Notes: generated by a model not told the origin, from the sequence alone. Numbered from the stretch's first letter, positions 7,706-17,152 are shown. The stretch is 64,000 nt of DNA from Alcanivorax sp. 1008 (GCF_020667895.1 NZ_JAFMPS010000009.1:1-64000); one strand, 5' to 3'. Program-made: numbers and translations.

Positions 7706-8395
7706 TTGAGAATAGCCTATCTGGAAGATGATCCGGCCCAAGCCGAACTGGTCCGCCACTGGCTGACGGGAGCAGGGCACTCCTGTTCCCACTGCAGCAA
7801 CGGCCGCGAGTTAATGACGTTGTTGCGTCGTGACAGCTTTGATTTGCTGCTTCTCGATTGGGAAGTGCCGGATATGTCCGGCGTCAGTGTGCTTGAGGAA
7901 GTGCGAGGTGCGGGCAATAGGGTACCGGTGCTATTCGCCACCCAGCGCGACGACGAGGCGTCCATTGTCGGGGCATTGGGCAAGGGTGCAGACGATTATA
8001 TGGTCAAGCCCGTCAAGCAGGCTGAATTGCTGGCTCGCATTGCTGCGCTGGGCCGTCGTGCCGGCATTGAAGACTCCCATCAGGAAGAAAGCTTCAGTCT
8101 TGGCCCATGGCAGATCGACCGTGGCCGCCGCACTATTTCCGTTGAGGGGACAGTGGTCAAGTTGACAGACAAGGACTTCGAGCTGGCCTGTTACCTGTTC
8201 CAGAACGTGGGCAAACTGTTGTCGCGCGGCCATTTACTGGAAAAAGTCTGGGGTATCATGACGCCCATCGAGTCACGCACGGTGGATGTGCATGTCAGTC
8301 GTATCCGCCGTAGCCTGCATATTCGCCCGGAAAACGGCTATCGGATCAAAACGGTGTACCAGCATGGCTACCGTCTGGAAGCTGTGACGAACTGA
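7706..8395 (+). CDS. OmpR/PhoB-family response regulator
   Basis: This 229-residue DNA-binding regulator probably works with the CHASE2 histidine kinase directly downstream. The receiver domain (1-120) has acidic residues D8/D9, phosphoacceptor D51 in LLLLDWEVPDMSG, and K101 in DYMVKP. The C-terminal winged helix (about 130-229) has the usual VKLTDKDFELACYLFQN and RTVDVHVSRIRR motifs. The start is taken as TTG 7706 because GGAGAG at 7695-7700 lies just before it and the protein then begins right at the receiver fold. A longer frame opens at 7601, but those 35 residues do not look like a receiver domain. Target genes are unknown. Confidence 0.88.
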   Translation: MRIAYLEDDPAQAELVRHWLTGAGHSCSHCSNGRELMTLLRRDSFDLLLLDWEVPDMSGVSVLEEVRGAGNRVPVLFATQRDDEASIVGALGKGADDYMVKPVKQAELLARIAALGRRAGIEDSHQEESFSLGPWQIDRGRRTISVEGTVVKLTDKDFELACYLFQNVGKLLSRGHLLEKVWGIMTPIESRTVDVHVSRIRRSLHIRPENGYRIKTVYQHGYRLEAVTN

Positions 8396-8476
8396 TATTT
8401 GGCATTCTCTCGTTGCATTCCGTTCACGGTTCGGACTACATAAAGGTGTTATCCGAGCCGGGAAAGGACTCCGATT

Positions 8477-11038
8477 GTGGCCGATCTGCTATTGCGTCGC
8501 CTGCTGTACCGTTTTCACCTTGAGCATCTGACGATTACCGTCCTGCTGGGGCTGCTATGTGCGGTACTGGCCGGGACTGGCGCTCTATCGTCCGTTGATC
8601 GGCGGCTCTATGACGGCCTGTCCGGCACTCTTTCGGCAGAGCCAAACCCCGACATTCTGATCGTTGCGATTGATGACTTCAGCCTGCGTCAGATTGGCCC
8701 CTGGCCCTGGGATCGCGCCGTCCACGCGGCGCTGGTGAATCAATTGCATGACTACGGTGCCCGCGCAGTGCTGGCTGATTTTCTTATTTCCGGGCCTGAC
8801 GCCGCCCGACCTGACAGCGATCGGTTGCTGGCCGAGGCGCTGGCAAGGCATGGCCGTGTCTACCTGCCGGTGCATGTCGAGCAACTGCGAGGTGGTCAGA
8901 CGGTAGAAGGGCTGCCCTGGCGTGAATTTGCCGAGGTTGCCCATCGCCTCGGTCATGTTGATCTGGTTATGGACAGTGATGGTGTGGTGCGCAGCCTGTG
9001 GCTGCGCTCTGGCGTTGGCCAGGCGTTTTGGCCTCATATCGGTCTGGCCCTGCTGGAGGACGAGGCTCCCTTAGTGGCCTACCAGTATCAGCGGCGTGAG
9101 CGTGGTGACAGCAGCGCCAGACTGAATATTCGCGACTACCCACGGCGCATCCCATTCAGTCAGGGGGAGTATCCACGCGTTTCCGCGGTGGATTTAATCG
9201 ACGGACGGGTACCAGCAGAGCTGGTTGAAGGGCGTATAGCGCTGATTGGTGCCACTGCAGAAGGGCTGGGCGACAGGTTTAAAACCCCCCGCTATGGCGA
9301 CCTTTCGGTGCCGGGAGTGGAGATTCATGCACGGGTGCTGGATGGTCTGCTGCGTGATCAATTGATCCGCGACGCCTCGCCGCTGGTCAGCGTGCTGTTG
9401 AGCGTGCTGATTGCATCGTTGGCGCCACTGCTGCTGCCATTTTGCCGGCCGGGCTGGGGGGTGCCTTTGATAGGCACGCTACTGCTAGTGGCAATGGTGC
9501 TATGCATGGTACTGCTGCGCAGTGAAATCTGGTGGTCGCCGGCAGCGGCAATGGTCACTGTGCTTGCCGCAGGACCGCTGTGGACGTGGCGGCGGCTTGA
9601 ATATAGTTTCGATTATCTGCAGCGCATCATCAGGCAGATGATGCGTCCCGGCGAACACAGCGGCCGCTTGATGCAGCCTGCCGATATCGCGCCGTTGTTG
9701 CGTATGCTGGGGGCGCTGCCAATACGTGCCTGGCGGCTGGAAAATCGGGCAGCCACCGGCGGCCTGCAAACCGGCGGTGAATCAGTGGAAGACTCCAGCT
9801 GGCAAGGGCAGTCGGCCAGCCATTACCTGTTCAGTCGCGGCCATGAGCAGTTTGAGCTGAGCTTGTTGTGGCGCAGTCCCCTGTTGGCAGAGCAGCTGGA
9901 AACAACGGTCCAGGCCATGCTGGCCAGAGTATCCGCACCGGCACCGACGCGGGCGGCGGCACTGCGATCAGTGGCTGGCTTGGTGGATAGCATTGGTGGG
10001 GCAGAACGCAGGCAGCGTGGCTTAACGCGAGCTCTGCATGCTGCCCTGTCGAAGCTGGACCAGGGAGTGCTGCTGGCGGATGCCTGCGGAGAAGTGCTGC
10101 TGGCCAACAACCGATTGCTTGACGTGCTGGAGCTGAAGGGACGCTCCTTGAGCGGCTGGCATCTGCTGGATCTGGCCCGTGACCTGAGGCTGGATGATGG
10201 CCGTTGGAACGATTTGCTGACCTCCGCCCTGGAGCAAGGCAGGGTGGAGGTTGAGCTGCCTGGGCGCCATGGCGAGTCGCTGTTGCTAGCCATCAGCCGG
10301 GTCGATGCCGGTGGCCAGATCGGTCAGGTGATCATTCTGCAGATCAGTGATATCACAGCGTTGGTGCGGGTGCGCCGTACCCGTGCGGAGTTGCTGCACT
10401 TTCTGTCCCACGACTTGCGTTCACCCATGATTTCTATTCTGGCGCTAACAGAAAAAATGCGTCAGAGCCCCGGCGGTACCCGCTTGCCGGACTTCCTTGA
10501 CCAGCTGGATGTTCATGCCCGTCGTAATCTGGGGGTGGCCGAGCAGTTCCTGCAACTTATCCGGCTGGAGTCCATGCTGCAGATCGACATGATTGATCTG
10601 GACATGCTGTCGGTGGTGGAAAGTGCCGTAGAGCAACTGCATGAGCAGGCCGAGATGGCGGAGGTAGCCATTCGGGTGGATTACCGTGATGAAGATCAGG
10701 TCTGGGTGCGAGGCAATCATGAGCTGCTGACCCGGCTTCTTGTCAATCTGCTTAGCAATGCGGTGCGCCACAGCGTGCCGGGCAGTTCTGTGGATGTGCG
10801 GCTATATCTGGACAATGGCGAGGTGTGTTGCGAGGTGCGCGACCGCGGCGCGGGTATTGCACTGAACCGTCAGTCACAACTGTTTAGCCAGCTGCAGGAA
10901 GATGGCAAAGGGCTTGGCCTGCGCTTTGTCGGGCTGGTGGCCAGTCGTCATGGTGGCCGGATGTTATTGGCCAGTCAGCCGGGTGAAGGCTGCCGTTTCA
11001 CTCTCGCTTTACCGGCTCTGGTGTTGGATGAGCTGTAA
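8477..11038 (+). CDS. CHASE2-domain sensor histidine kinase
   Basis: This 853-residue membrane sensor has one N-terminal membrane helix (about 19-37), a periplasmic CHASE2 domain (about 40-300, with DILIVAIDDFSLRQIGPWPWDR), and three closely spaced helices (about 300-370). A PAS-like linker follows (about 515-640, LDQGVLLADACGEVLLANN), then HisKA with H645 in LSHDLRSPM, and a C-terminal ATPase domain with N, G1 and G2 boxes (LLSNAVRH, DRGAGI, GKGLGLRF). It starts at GTG 8477, 81 bp after the response regulator, and the two almost certainly form a pair. The signal sensed by CHASE2 domains is not known. Confidence 0.9.
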   Translation: MADLLLRRLLYRFHLEHLTITVLLGLLCAVLAGTGALSSVDRRLYDGLSGTLSAEPNPDILIVAIDDFSLRQIGPWPWDRAVHAALVNQLHDYGARAVLADFLISGPDAARPDSDRLLAEALARHGRVYLPVHVEQLRGGQTVEGLPWREFAEVAHRLGHVDLVMDSDGVVRSLWLRSGVGQAFWPHIGLALLEDEAPLVAYQYQRRERGDSSARLNIRDYPRRIPFSQGEYPRVSAVDLIDGRVPAELVEGRIALIGATAEGLGDRFKTPRYGDLSVPGVEIHARVLDGLLRDQLIRDASPLVSVLLSVLIASLAPLLLPFCRPGWGVPLIGTLLLVAMVLCMVLLRSEIWWSPAAAMVTVLAAGPLWTWRRLEYSFDYLQRIIRQMMRPGEHSGRLMQPADIAPLLRMLGALPIRAWRLENRAATGGLQTGGESVEDSSWQGQSASHYLFSRGHEQFELSLLWRSPLLAEQLETTVQAMLARVSAPAPTRAAALRSVAGLVDSIGGAERRQRGLTRALHAALSKLDQGVLLADACGEVLLANNRLLDVLELKGRSLSGWHLLDLARDLRLDDGRWNDLLTSALEQGRVEVELPGRHGESLLLAISRVDAGGQIGQVIILQISDITALVRVRRTRAELLHFLSHDLRSPMISILALTEKMRQSPGGTRLPDFLDQLDVHARRNLGVAEQFLQLIRLESMLQIDMIDLDMLSVVESAVEQLHEQAEMAEVAIRVDYRDEDQVWVRGNHELLTRLLVNLLSNAVRHSVPGSSVDVRLYLDNGEVCCEVRDRGAGIALNRQSQLFSQLQEDGKGLGLRFVGLVASRHGGRMLLASQPGEGCRFTLALPALVLDEL

Positions 11039-11110
11039 TCCCTACGCGGCGTGGGTATAATGCCGCCCGACTACGGCTCCGGCCGACCCAGGCATAGAGA
11101 GGTAACTACC

Positions 11111-11566
11111 GTGAAAAAGCTGATTGTATCTGCAGCCCTGTCCGCCCTGTTGGCGTCCGGCGTCGTAATGGCCAAGAGCACCAAGGAAATCTCCCCGTAC
11201 CCGTTGGGTGAGCGTTCCACGTTCAGTGATCGCGCTATTGCCGAGCGCCTTAGCCCGGTAGGCACGGTCTGTGTAGAAGGTGAAGACTGTGGTGGCCCCG
11301 CCGCGGTTGAAGTGGCTGCTGGTCCCCGCGCCGGTGATGCGGTTTACAACGGTGCCTGCATGGCCTGTCACGCGACCGGTGCTGCTGGTGCACCGAAAGT
11401 TGGCGACAAGGCTGCATGGGCTCCGCGTATTGGTCAGGGCATGGCCACGCTGGTGAAGCACTCTATCGAGGGCTTTAACGCTATGCCGCCGAAAGGCATG
11501 TGCATGGATTGCTCTGATGATGAAATCAAAGCTGCCGTGGAATACATGGTTGGCCAGAGCCGTTAA
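11111..11566 (+). CDS. Cytochrome c5-type periplasmic monoheme cytochrome
   Basis: This 151-residue protein carries an N-terminal signal peptide (MKKLIVSAALSALLASGVVMA) and one heme attachment motif CMACH, with a distal methionine in NAMPPKGMCMDC. The extra Cys pair near the C-terminus is typical of cytochrome c5, a small electron carrier to terminal oxidases. The start is GTG 11111, with AGAGAGG just upstream; the frame is open further back but without signal-peptide character. An intrinsic terminator follows at 11581, and rep converges from the other strand. Confidence 0.9.
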   Translation: MKKLIVSAALSALLASGVVMAKSTKEISPYPLGERSTFSDRAIAERLSPVGTVCVEGEDCGGPAAVEVAAGPRAGDAVYNGACMACHATGAAGAPKVGDKAAWAPRIGQGMATLVKHSIEGFNAMPPKGMCMDCSDDEIKAAVEYMVGQSR

Positions 11567-11580
11567 TCGCGGCGAAATAG

Positions 11581-11606
11581 AAAAGGGCGCTGCGGCGCCC
11601 TTTTTT
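11581..11606. terminator. Bidirectional intrinsic terminator
   Basis: GGGCGC and GCGCCC pair around a TGCG loop, with an A run before and a T run after, between the cytochrome c5 gene and the convergent rep gene. Confidence 0.85.
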
Positions 11607-11628
11607 GTTGATGTTTTCTAAGCTGATA

Positions 11629-13650
11629 CTAGCGATTGAGCATGGCTTTGATTGCTGCCAGAGTGTCTTCTGCTACTTGCTCGGTTTTTGACTCGTCCAC
11701 CTGCACGCCTTCCCCCTGAAAATCGATATCATCTGCAGGCATTTCCTCGACGAAACGACTGCGCGCGGTGTCGATTCTCTCTCCATATTGTTTGCGCGAT
11801 AGCGCGTGTGTCATGGTAAGAGTTTCGCGCGCCCGGGTGATGCCTACGTACATCAGGCGACGCTCCTCGGTGATACTGTCCTCCTCAATGCTTGTCCGGT
11901 GTGGCAGCAGCTCTTCCTCCACCCCCATCATATAGACATGGGGATATTCCAGGCCCTTGGCGGCATGCAGGGTAAGCATTTGCACCCGATCGGAATCATC
12001 CTCTTCCTCTTGCTGCTCCAGCATGTCGATTAATACAAGCTTGCGGATAACTGCCTCAAGGTCGGAGCTGTCATCCTCCTCTTCCTGTTTGTTAAGCATA
12101 CGTTCGATGCTGGCCACCAGTTGGCCAACATTCTCCACTTTCTTTTCACCAATACGCGGGCTACTGGCCTGAGTGATAAGCCAGCCTTCGTAATCCATAT
12201 CGCTGATTAATTCTTTTACTGCCTGCAGGCTGTTGTCGCTAAAACAGTATTGGCGTTTGTGATCCAGCCAGCTTTTGAACTCTCGCAGTCGCGCCGCAGC
12301 TTTGCCGCCAAGTGCTTCGTCTAGCGCGATATCGTCACACACATGATACATGCCTTGGCCACGCTTGACCGACCAGTTGGCCAGCTTTTCCAGTGTTGCC
12401 GGGCCGATCTCACGGCGTGGTGTGTTGATGATGCGGAGAAAGGCGTTGTCGTCATCCGGGTTAACCAGCAGGCGCAGGTAACACATCAGATCCTTGATCT
12501 CGGTGCGGGCGAAAAAACTTTGCCCACCAGACACCTTGTACGGTACCTGCATGGTCTGGAACTTCATCTCAAGCAAGCGAGACTGGAAATTTCCCCGATA
12601 AAGAACCGCAAAGTCCTTCCACTTCAGCGCCTTTGTCAGGCGTTTATGGATGATGTCGCCGGCAATCCATTCGGTCTCCGCCTCTTCGTCGCGCAGCGAC
12701 ATCACCCGGATTGGATCGCCGTAGCCATAATCTGACCACAGTGACTTTTCGAAAACATGGGGGTTATTGGCAATTACCGCGTTGGCAGCCTTGAGAATGC
12801 GACCGGTGGAGCGATAGTTCTGCTCCAGCTTGATGACTTTCAGATCAGGAAAGTCGCTTTGCAGCTGAGCCAGATTCTCCGGCTTTGCTCCGCGCCATGC
12901 ATAGATCGACTGATCATCGTCGCCCACCACGGTGAACTTGTTGAGCGGCTCAACCAACTGTTTGACCAGCTCGTACTGACAGCCGTTGGTATCTTGATAC
13001 TCATCCACCAGCAGATAGCGGATGCGATTGCGCCACTTCTCCAGAATTCGCGGCTGCTCACGAAACAACAATACCGGGAGCAGGATCAGGTCATCAAAAT
13101 CTACCGCGTTACAGGCTCGCAGCATGCGGTTGTATTCGCCGTAGGTGATGGCGGCGCGCTGCAGCTCTTCGGAGTCGGCACTGGAGAGCGCCTGCTCCGG
13201 TGTCACCAGGTCATTTTTCCACTGGGATATCTTGCTCTGGAAAAATTCCACTGCCTGGATATCGCGTTCCGACTCTCCACGATGCAACAGCTCGCGCATC
13301 AATTCACGGCTGTCAGATTGGTCGAGAATGGAGAAGCCACTGCGTAGCTTGACTGCGGCCATTTCGGTTTTCAGGATCCGCAGCCCGAGGTTGTGAAAGG
13401 TGGAGACGATCAGGCCGCGGGCATCCTCGCGGGGTACCAGCTTCAGCACCCGCTCCTTCATTTCCCGGGCTGCCTTGTTGGTGAAGGTTACCGCGGCAAT
13501 ATGGCGCGCCGGCATGCCGCGCTCCTGAATCAGAGAAGCAATCTTCTGGGTGATCACACTGGTTTTGCCCGAGCCAGCGCCAGCCAGCACCAATAGCGGC
13601 CCATCGGTCCAGTTCACGGCTTCCTGTTGACGGGGATTAAGGCGGCTCAC
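11629..13650 (-). CDS. rep: ATP-dependent DNA helicase Rep
   Basis: This 673-residue superfamily 1A 3'-5' helicase helps replication forks pass bound proteins. The length equals that of E. coli Rep. Motifs are clear: Q motif LNPRQQEAV, Walker A GAGSGKT (residues 24-30), VTFTNKAAREMKER, DEYQDTN (motif II), VVGDDDQSIYAWRGA (motif III), QNYRSTGRIL, MTLHAAKGLEYPHVY (motif V) and EERRLMYVGITRAR (motif VI). The gene is convergent with cytochrome c5, an arrangement also seen in pseudomonads. UvrD is the close paralogue, but the length and sequence fit Rep. Confidence 0.95.
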   Translation of the reverse strand: MSRLNPRQQEAVNWTDGPLLVLAGAGSGKTSVITQKIASLIQERGMPARHIAAVTFTNKAAREMKERVLKLVPREDARGLIVSTFHNLGLRILKTEMAAVKLRSGFSILDQSDSRELMRELLHRGESERDIQAVEFFQSKISQWKNDLVTPEQALSSADSEELQRAAITYGEYNRMLRACNAVDFDDLILLPVLLFREQPRILEKWRNRIRYLLVDEYQDTNGCQYELVKQLVEPLNKFTVVGDDDQSIYAWRGAKPENLAQLQSDFPDLKVIKLEQNYRSTGRILKAANAVIANNPHVFEKSLWSDYGYGDPIRVMSLRDEEAETEWIAGDIIHKRLTKALKWKDFAVLYRGNFQSRLLEMKFQTMQVPYKVSGGQSFFARTEIKDLMCYLRLLVNPDDDNAFLRIINTPRREIGPATLEKLANWSVKRGQGMYHVCDDIALDEALGGKAAARLREFKSWLDHKRQYCFSDNSLQAVKELISDMDYEGWLITQASSPRIGEKKVENVGQLVASIERMLNKQEEEDDSSDLEAVIRKLVLIDMLEQQEEEDDSDRVQMLTLHAAKGLEYPHVYMMGVEEELLPHRTSIEEDSITEERRLMYVGITRARETLTMTHALSRKQYGERIDTARSRFVEEMPADDIDFQGEGVQVDESKTEQVAEDTLAAIKAMLNR

Positions 13651-13818
13651 AGCGGGGTTCCTTCAGCGGGCCGCCATGATACCAGCTCAAGGCCGGCCGC
13701 TGACACCAGCGTCCGCAGGACTGAGCGATTCCGTCCTTGTTGCCGACGGGGGCGTCCTTTAACGTCGGCCCTCTATAGGTTCGCCGTGCGGACCATCTCT
13801 GACCTTGAGGGCCCTGTG

Positions 13819-14577
13819 ATGACCGATAACCTGTTCTCCCTGAGTGGCAAACGCGTGCTGATTACTGGCGCTTCCAGCGGCTTTGGTGCTCATTTCGCCA
13901 AGGTGCTGGCCGGTGCCGGCGCCGACGTAGTGCTTGCGGCACGGCGGGTGGAGAAACTGGAGGAAACAGCGACCGAGGTTCGGGCGCTGGGTCGTCATGC
14001 GGTGGTTCTGCCTATGGATGTGTCCAGCCATGCCAGTGTTGAAGAGGCTTTCAGTGCCATGCCGGAGATCGATGTGGCCATCAACAATGCCGGCATCAAC
14101 CGCGTTGGCACCTGTGACGGTCTTGATGAGGAAGACTGGGACGCGGTTGTTGATACAGACCTGAAAGGTGTCTGGGCAGTGAGCAAGTTTGCCATTCGTC
14201 AGTGGCGCCGCGATAGCCGCCCCGGCAACCTGATCAATATTGCCTCCATCCTCGGCCTGCGGGTCGGAGCCCAACTACCGCCCTATACTGCCTCTAAAGC
14301 GGCGGTGATCCAGCTAACCAAGTCTATTGCGCTTGATTACGCTCGCTACAACATTCGCTGCAATGCTATTTGCCCTGGATTTTTTCGTACCGAGATCAAC
14401 AGCGACTGGCTGGAAACCGAGGCCGGCATAAGTCAGATCAAACGGGTGCCAATGCGACGTACCGGCGAGATGAAGGAAATGAGCGGTCCTCTGCTGATGC
14501 TTGCTTCCGATGCCTCTGCTTATATGAGTGGTTCAATTATTGCCGTTGATGGCGGACACCTGTGCTCGTCGCTGTAA
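13819..14577 (+). CDS. Short-chain dehydrogenase (LvaD-like position)
   Basis: This 252-residue NAD(P)-dependent oxidoreductase of the SDR family has the cofactor motif TGASSGFG, the NNAG motif and the catalytic YTASK. It starts at ATG 13819 with TTGAGGG just upstream. It is the first gene of a tight four-gene operon with an acyl-CoA dehydrogenase, an APH-type kinase and a DUF6285 protein. In the Pseudomonas levulinate (lva) pathway the equivalent SDR interconverts 4-oxoacyl-CoA and 4-hydroxyacyl-CoA, so a role in 4-hydroxy or 4-oxo acid metabolism is a reasonable inference. The SDR call is certain; the substrate is not. Confidence 0.85.
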   Translation: MTDNLFSLSGKRVLITGASSGFGAHFAKVLAGAGADVVLAARRVEKLEETATEVRALGRHAVVLPMDVSSHASVEEAFSAMPEIDVAINNAGINRVGTCDGLDEEDWDAVVDTDLKGVWAVSKFAIRQWRRDSRPGNLINIASILGLRVGAQLPPYTASKAAVIQLTKSIALDYARYNIRCNAICPGFFRTEINSDWLETEAGISQIKRVPMRRTGEMKEMSGPLLMLASDASAYMSGSIIAVDGGHLCSSL

Positions 14578-14587
14578 GGAGAACATG

Positions 14588-15787
14588 ATGGATTTTTCAC
14601 TGCCGCAGAATATTGAAAAGCTGCGATTAAAGGTGCGCGACTTTGTCGCCAAAGAAGTCATGCCGCTGGAGCAGAACAAGAGCAATTTTGATGAGCACGA
14701 AAACCTCAATGAAGATGTGGTCGCAGCATTGCGAGTGAAAGCAAAAGCGGCTGGGCTGTGGGGTTTTCAGGTGCCGAAAGAATATGGCGGCCTTGATGTC
14801 GGCGTGGTGGGAATGGCGGCGTTATATGAAGAAGCGGCGCGCTCGCCATTCGGGCCGGTAGCGTTTAACTGCGCGCCGCCGGATGACGGCAACATGATCG
14901 TGCTTAACAAGATTCTTTCTGAGGAGCAAAAAGCTCGCTGGTTGCAGCCCATCATCGACGGCAAGGTGCGCTCTGCTTTTGCCATGACCGAACCGGATGG
15001 CGGTTGTGGTTCTGATCCGTCTCTGACCTATACCAGTGCTACCCGGGAGGGAGATAACTGGATTATTCGAGGACGAAAGTGGTTCATTACCGGAGCAGAA
15101 GGCGCGCAGATTTTTATTCTGGTCGCGAAAACTTCTGATGACCCACGCAAGGGGCTGACTGCCTTTCTGTTTGATGCGGATCAGCCCGGCTGGGAGGTTG
15201 TCCGGCGTATCGGAATCATGGGCCCGGAAGAGCATGGCGGGCACTGTGAGCTCAAGTTTGATGGTCTGGTGATTCCGGACAGTCAGCGCCTGCTGAATAT
15301 CGGCGATGGCCTGAAAGTTACCCAGATCCGTCTTGGTACGGCGCGCTTGACCCACTGCATGCGTTGGCTTGGTCTCGCCAAGCGCTGCATGGAAGAAGCC
15401 GCCGGCTATGTGGAGAAGCGCATGAGCTTTGGCACCACTCTGTCCGAACACGAAGGCGTGCAGTGGATGCTCGGCGATGTGGCCAAGGACATTCAGATTG
15501 GCCGGCTGCTGACTATGCAGGCCGCCTGGAAGCTTGATCAGGGGGACTTTGCCCGCACCGATATTTCCATCGCCAAGATTCATGTGGCTGACACGTTGCA
15601 TAAAGCAGCTGATACCGCGATTCAGTTGTGTGGTGCGCGTGGCTACTCAAAAGACACCTTGCTCGAATGGATCTATCGCTATGCCCGTCAGGCCCGTCTT
15701 GTGGATGGCGCCAGCGAAATTCACAAAATGGTGTTGTCTCGTGCCTACCTGAAAGAAAAGGCAGATTTCTTTCACTGGGGCGTGTAA
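14588..15787 (+). CDS. Acyl-CoA dehydrogenase (LvaC/ACAD10-11-like position)
   Basis: This 399-residue flavoprotein of the acyl-CoA dehydrogenase family has the FAD/substrate-binding segments AFAMTEPDGGCGSD and WFITGAEGA, and the C-terminal IQLCGARGYSKDTLLEWIYRYAR. ATG 14588 is preferred over ATG 14585 because it sits six bases from AAGGAG. Its stop overlaps the start of the kinase gene (TAATG). In lva-type and mammalian ACAD10/11 systems the dehydrogenase-fold enzyme acts with an APH kinase on 4-phosphorylated hydroxyacyl-CoA, removing phosphate to give an enoyl-CoA. The operon context suggests the same here; ordinary acyl-CoA oxidation is the alternative. Confidence 0.88.
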   Translation: MDFSLPQNIEKLRLKVRDFVAKEVMPLEQNKSNFDEHENLNEDVVAALRVKAKAAGLWGFQVPKEYGGLDVGVVGMAALYEEAARSPFGPVAFNCAPPDDGNMIVLNKILSEEQKARWLQPIIDGKVRSAFAMTEPDGGCGSDPSLTYTSATREGDNWIIRGRKWFITGAEGAQIFILVAKTSDDPRKGLTAFLFDADQPGWEVVRRIGIMGPEEHGGHCELKFDGLVIPDSQRLLNIGDGLKVTQIRLGTARLTHCMRWLGLAKRCMEEAAGYVEKRMSFGTTLSEHEGVQWMLGDVAKDIQIGRLLTMQAAWKLDQGDFARTDISIAKIHVADTLHKAADTAIQLCGARGYSKDTLLEWIYRYARQARLVDGASEIHKMVLSRAYLKEKADFFHWGV

Positions 15788-16791
15788 TGCAGTCAGTTGA
15801 ACAGAAGGCCATTGCCGACTGGCTTGCTGCAAAAACTGGCAAGCCGGTGCAGCTCAGTAATGTGCGGGCGCTTTCCGGTGGCGCTATTCAGGAAAACTGG
15901 GCGGCAGATATTGATCTGGGTGATGAAGTTATTGCAGCGGTGATTCGCTGCGATGCGCCTTCGTCAGTATCCGACAGTCTTTCCCGGCAGCAAGAGTTCG
16001 CGCTGCTTAAAGCCGCCTTTGCCAATGGTGTTACCGTGCCGGGGCCGTTGTGGCTTGGCGATCCGGCGCTATTGGGTCGTGATTTCTTCATCATGCGTCG
16101 CGCCAATGGGACCGCCGCCGGGCACAGGCTGGTGCGTGATCTGTCGCTGGCAAATGATCGTCCGGCGCTGGCCCGACAACTGGGTCGCGAGTTGGCACGG
16201 ATCCATGGGATCAGGCCACCCCGTGATGATCTGGACTTTCTGCCGCTTCCAGAGATTCATCCTGCCCAAGAGTTCGTTGATAGTGCACGTGCATTTCTGG
16301 ATCAGTATCACAGCGCTTTTCCGGCACTGGAATGGGGACTGAACTGGCTGGAAGATAATATGCCGGCACAGGAGCCGCTATGCCTGGTGCATCGTGATTT
16401 CCGTACCGGCAATTACATGGTGGATGAGAATGGCCTGACGGCGGTTCTTGATTGGGAGTTCACTGGCTGGTCACAACCGCTGGAAGATTTGGGGTGGCTG
16501 TGTGCGCGGTGCTGGCGCTTCGGCCAACAGGGTGATGATTATGCGGTGGGCGGCATTGGTCATCGCGACGATCTGTTTGCCGGCTATCAGGAAGTATCGG
16601 GCCGCAAGCTTACCGCTGAGCAGGTGTACTATTGGGAAGTTTTTGCTCATCTGCGCTGGGCAATGATCGCCATCAAACAGGGTGAAAGGCATTTGTCCGG
16701 TGCGGAGCCATCCCTGGAGCTGGCGCTAACCTCGCACATTGTTCCCGAGCTGGAATTACACATCCTGCGTATGACCGGGTTGGAGGGCTAA
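15787..16791 (+). CDS. APH-family phosphotransferase (LvaA-like 4-hydroxyacyl-CoA kinase candidate)
   Basis: This 334-residue kinase-fold protein has the aminoglycoside-phosphotransferase catalytic loop LVHRDFRTGNYMV and the metal-binding LDWEFTGW. It starts at ATG 15787 inside the stop of the acyl-CoA dehydrogenase gene. Proteins of this subgroup sit beside acyl-CoA dehydrogenases and, where studied (LvaA, ACAD10/11), phosphorylate the 4-hydroxyl of hydroxyacyl-CoAs. The DUF6285 gene four bases downstream matches the small LvaB partner. Nothing indicates antibiotic resistance. Confidence 0.82.
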   Translation: MQSVEQKAIADWLAAKTGKPVQLSNVRALSGGAIQENWAADIDLGDEVIAAVIRCDAPSSVSDSLSRQQEFALLKAAFANGVTVPGPLWLGDPALLGRDFFIMRRANGTAAGHRLVRDLSLANDRPALARQLGRELARIHGIRPPRDDLDFLPLPEIHPAQEFVDSARAFLDQYHSAFPALEWGLNWLEDNMPAQEPLCLVHRDFRTGNYMVDENGLTAVLDWEFTGWSQPLEDLGWLCARCWRFGQQGDDYAVGGIGHRDDLFAGYQEVSGRKLTAEQVYYWEVFAHLRWAMIAIKQGERHLSGAEPSLELALTSHIVPELELHILRMTGLEG

Positions 16792-16795
16792 AACT

Positions 16796-17152
16796 ATGCG
16801 TATTCAACCGGACGGAATTAATCTGCTTGATACGGTCACTGCTCTGTTGCGTGATCAGGTGCTGCCGTCTGCTGCCGCTGACCAGCAGTACGCCCTGCGT
16901 ATGGCTTTGAACGCTATTGGCATTGCCCGTCGACAGCTGGCCAATGGCAGTCAGGCTGAACAGCAGGAGCAGGCATTGATGGCCGAGCTGCTGGCGGAGC
17001 AGGGCAGTCACGAGCAGCTATCTCGGCTATTGGCCAGGCAGGTGCGTGAAGGCAAGGTCAAAAGCAGTATGCCGCTGCGTGATTTGTTGTGGCAGGTTAC
17101 GCTTCAGCGCGTTCGGGAAAGTGCGCCGCGCTATCTCAAGCAGGAAGGATAA
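16796..17152 (+). CDS. DUF6285 protein, probable kinase partner (LvaB-like)
   Basis: This 118-residue all-helical cytosolic protein (TALLRDQVLPSAAADQQYALRMALNAIGIARRQL) resembles DUF6285 proteins that travel with APH-type kinase genes. It begins four bases after the kinase stop. By position and size it corresponds to LvaB, a small protein needed for the activity of the LvaA kinase in Pseudomonas putida. No catalytic motif is visible. The family assignment is from pattern recognition and should be confirmed by a profile search. Confidence 0.7.
   Translation: MRIQPDGINLLDTVTALLRDQVLPSAAADQQYALRMALNAIGIARRQLANGSQAEQQEQALMAELLAEQGSHEQLSRLLARQVREGKVKSSMPLRDLLWQVTLQRVRESAPRYLKQEG

Noticed and set aside
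14822-15601. 259-codon minus-strand frame
   Set aside because: It is a shadow of the acyl-CoA dehydrogenase gene and lacks protein-like features.
15787-16791. Aminoglycoside resistance gene
   Set aside because: The APH fold is present, but the operon with an acyl-CoA dehydrogenase and DUF6285 points to acyl-CoA metabolism.
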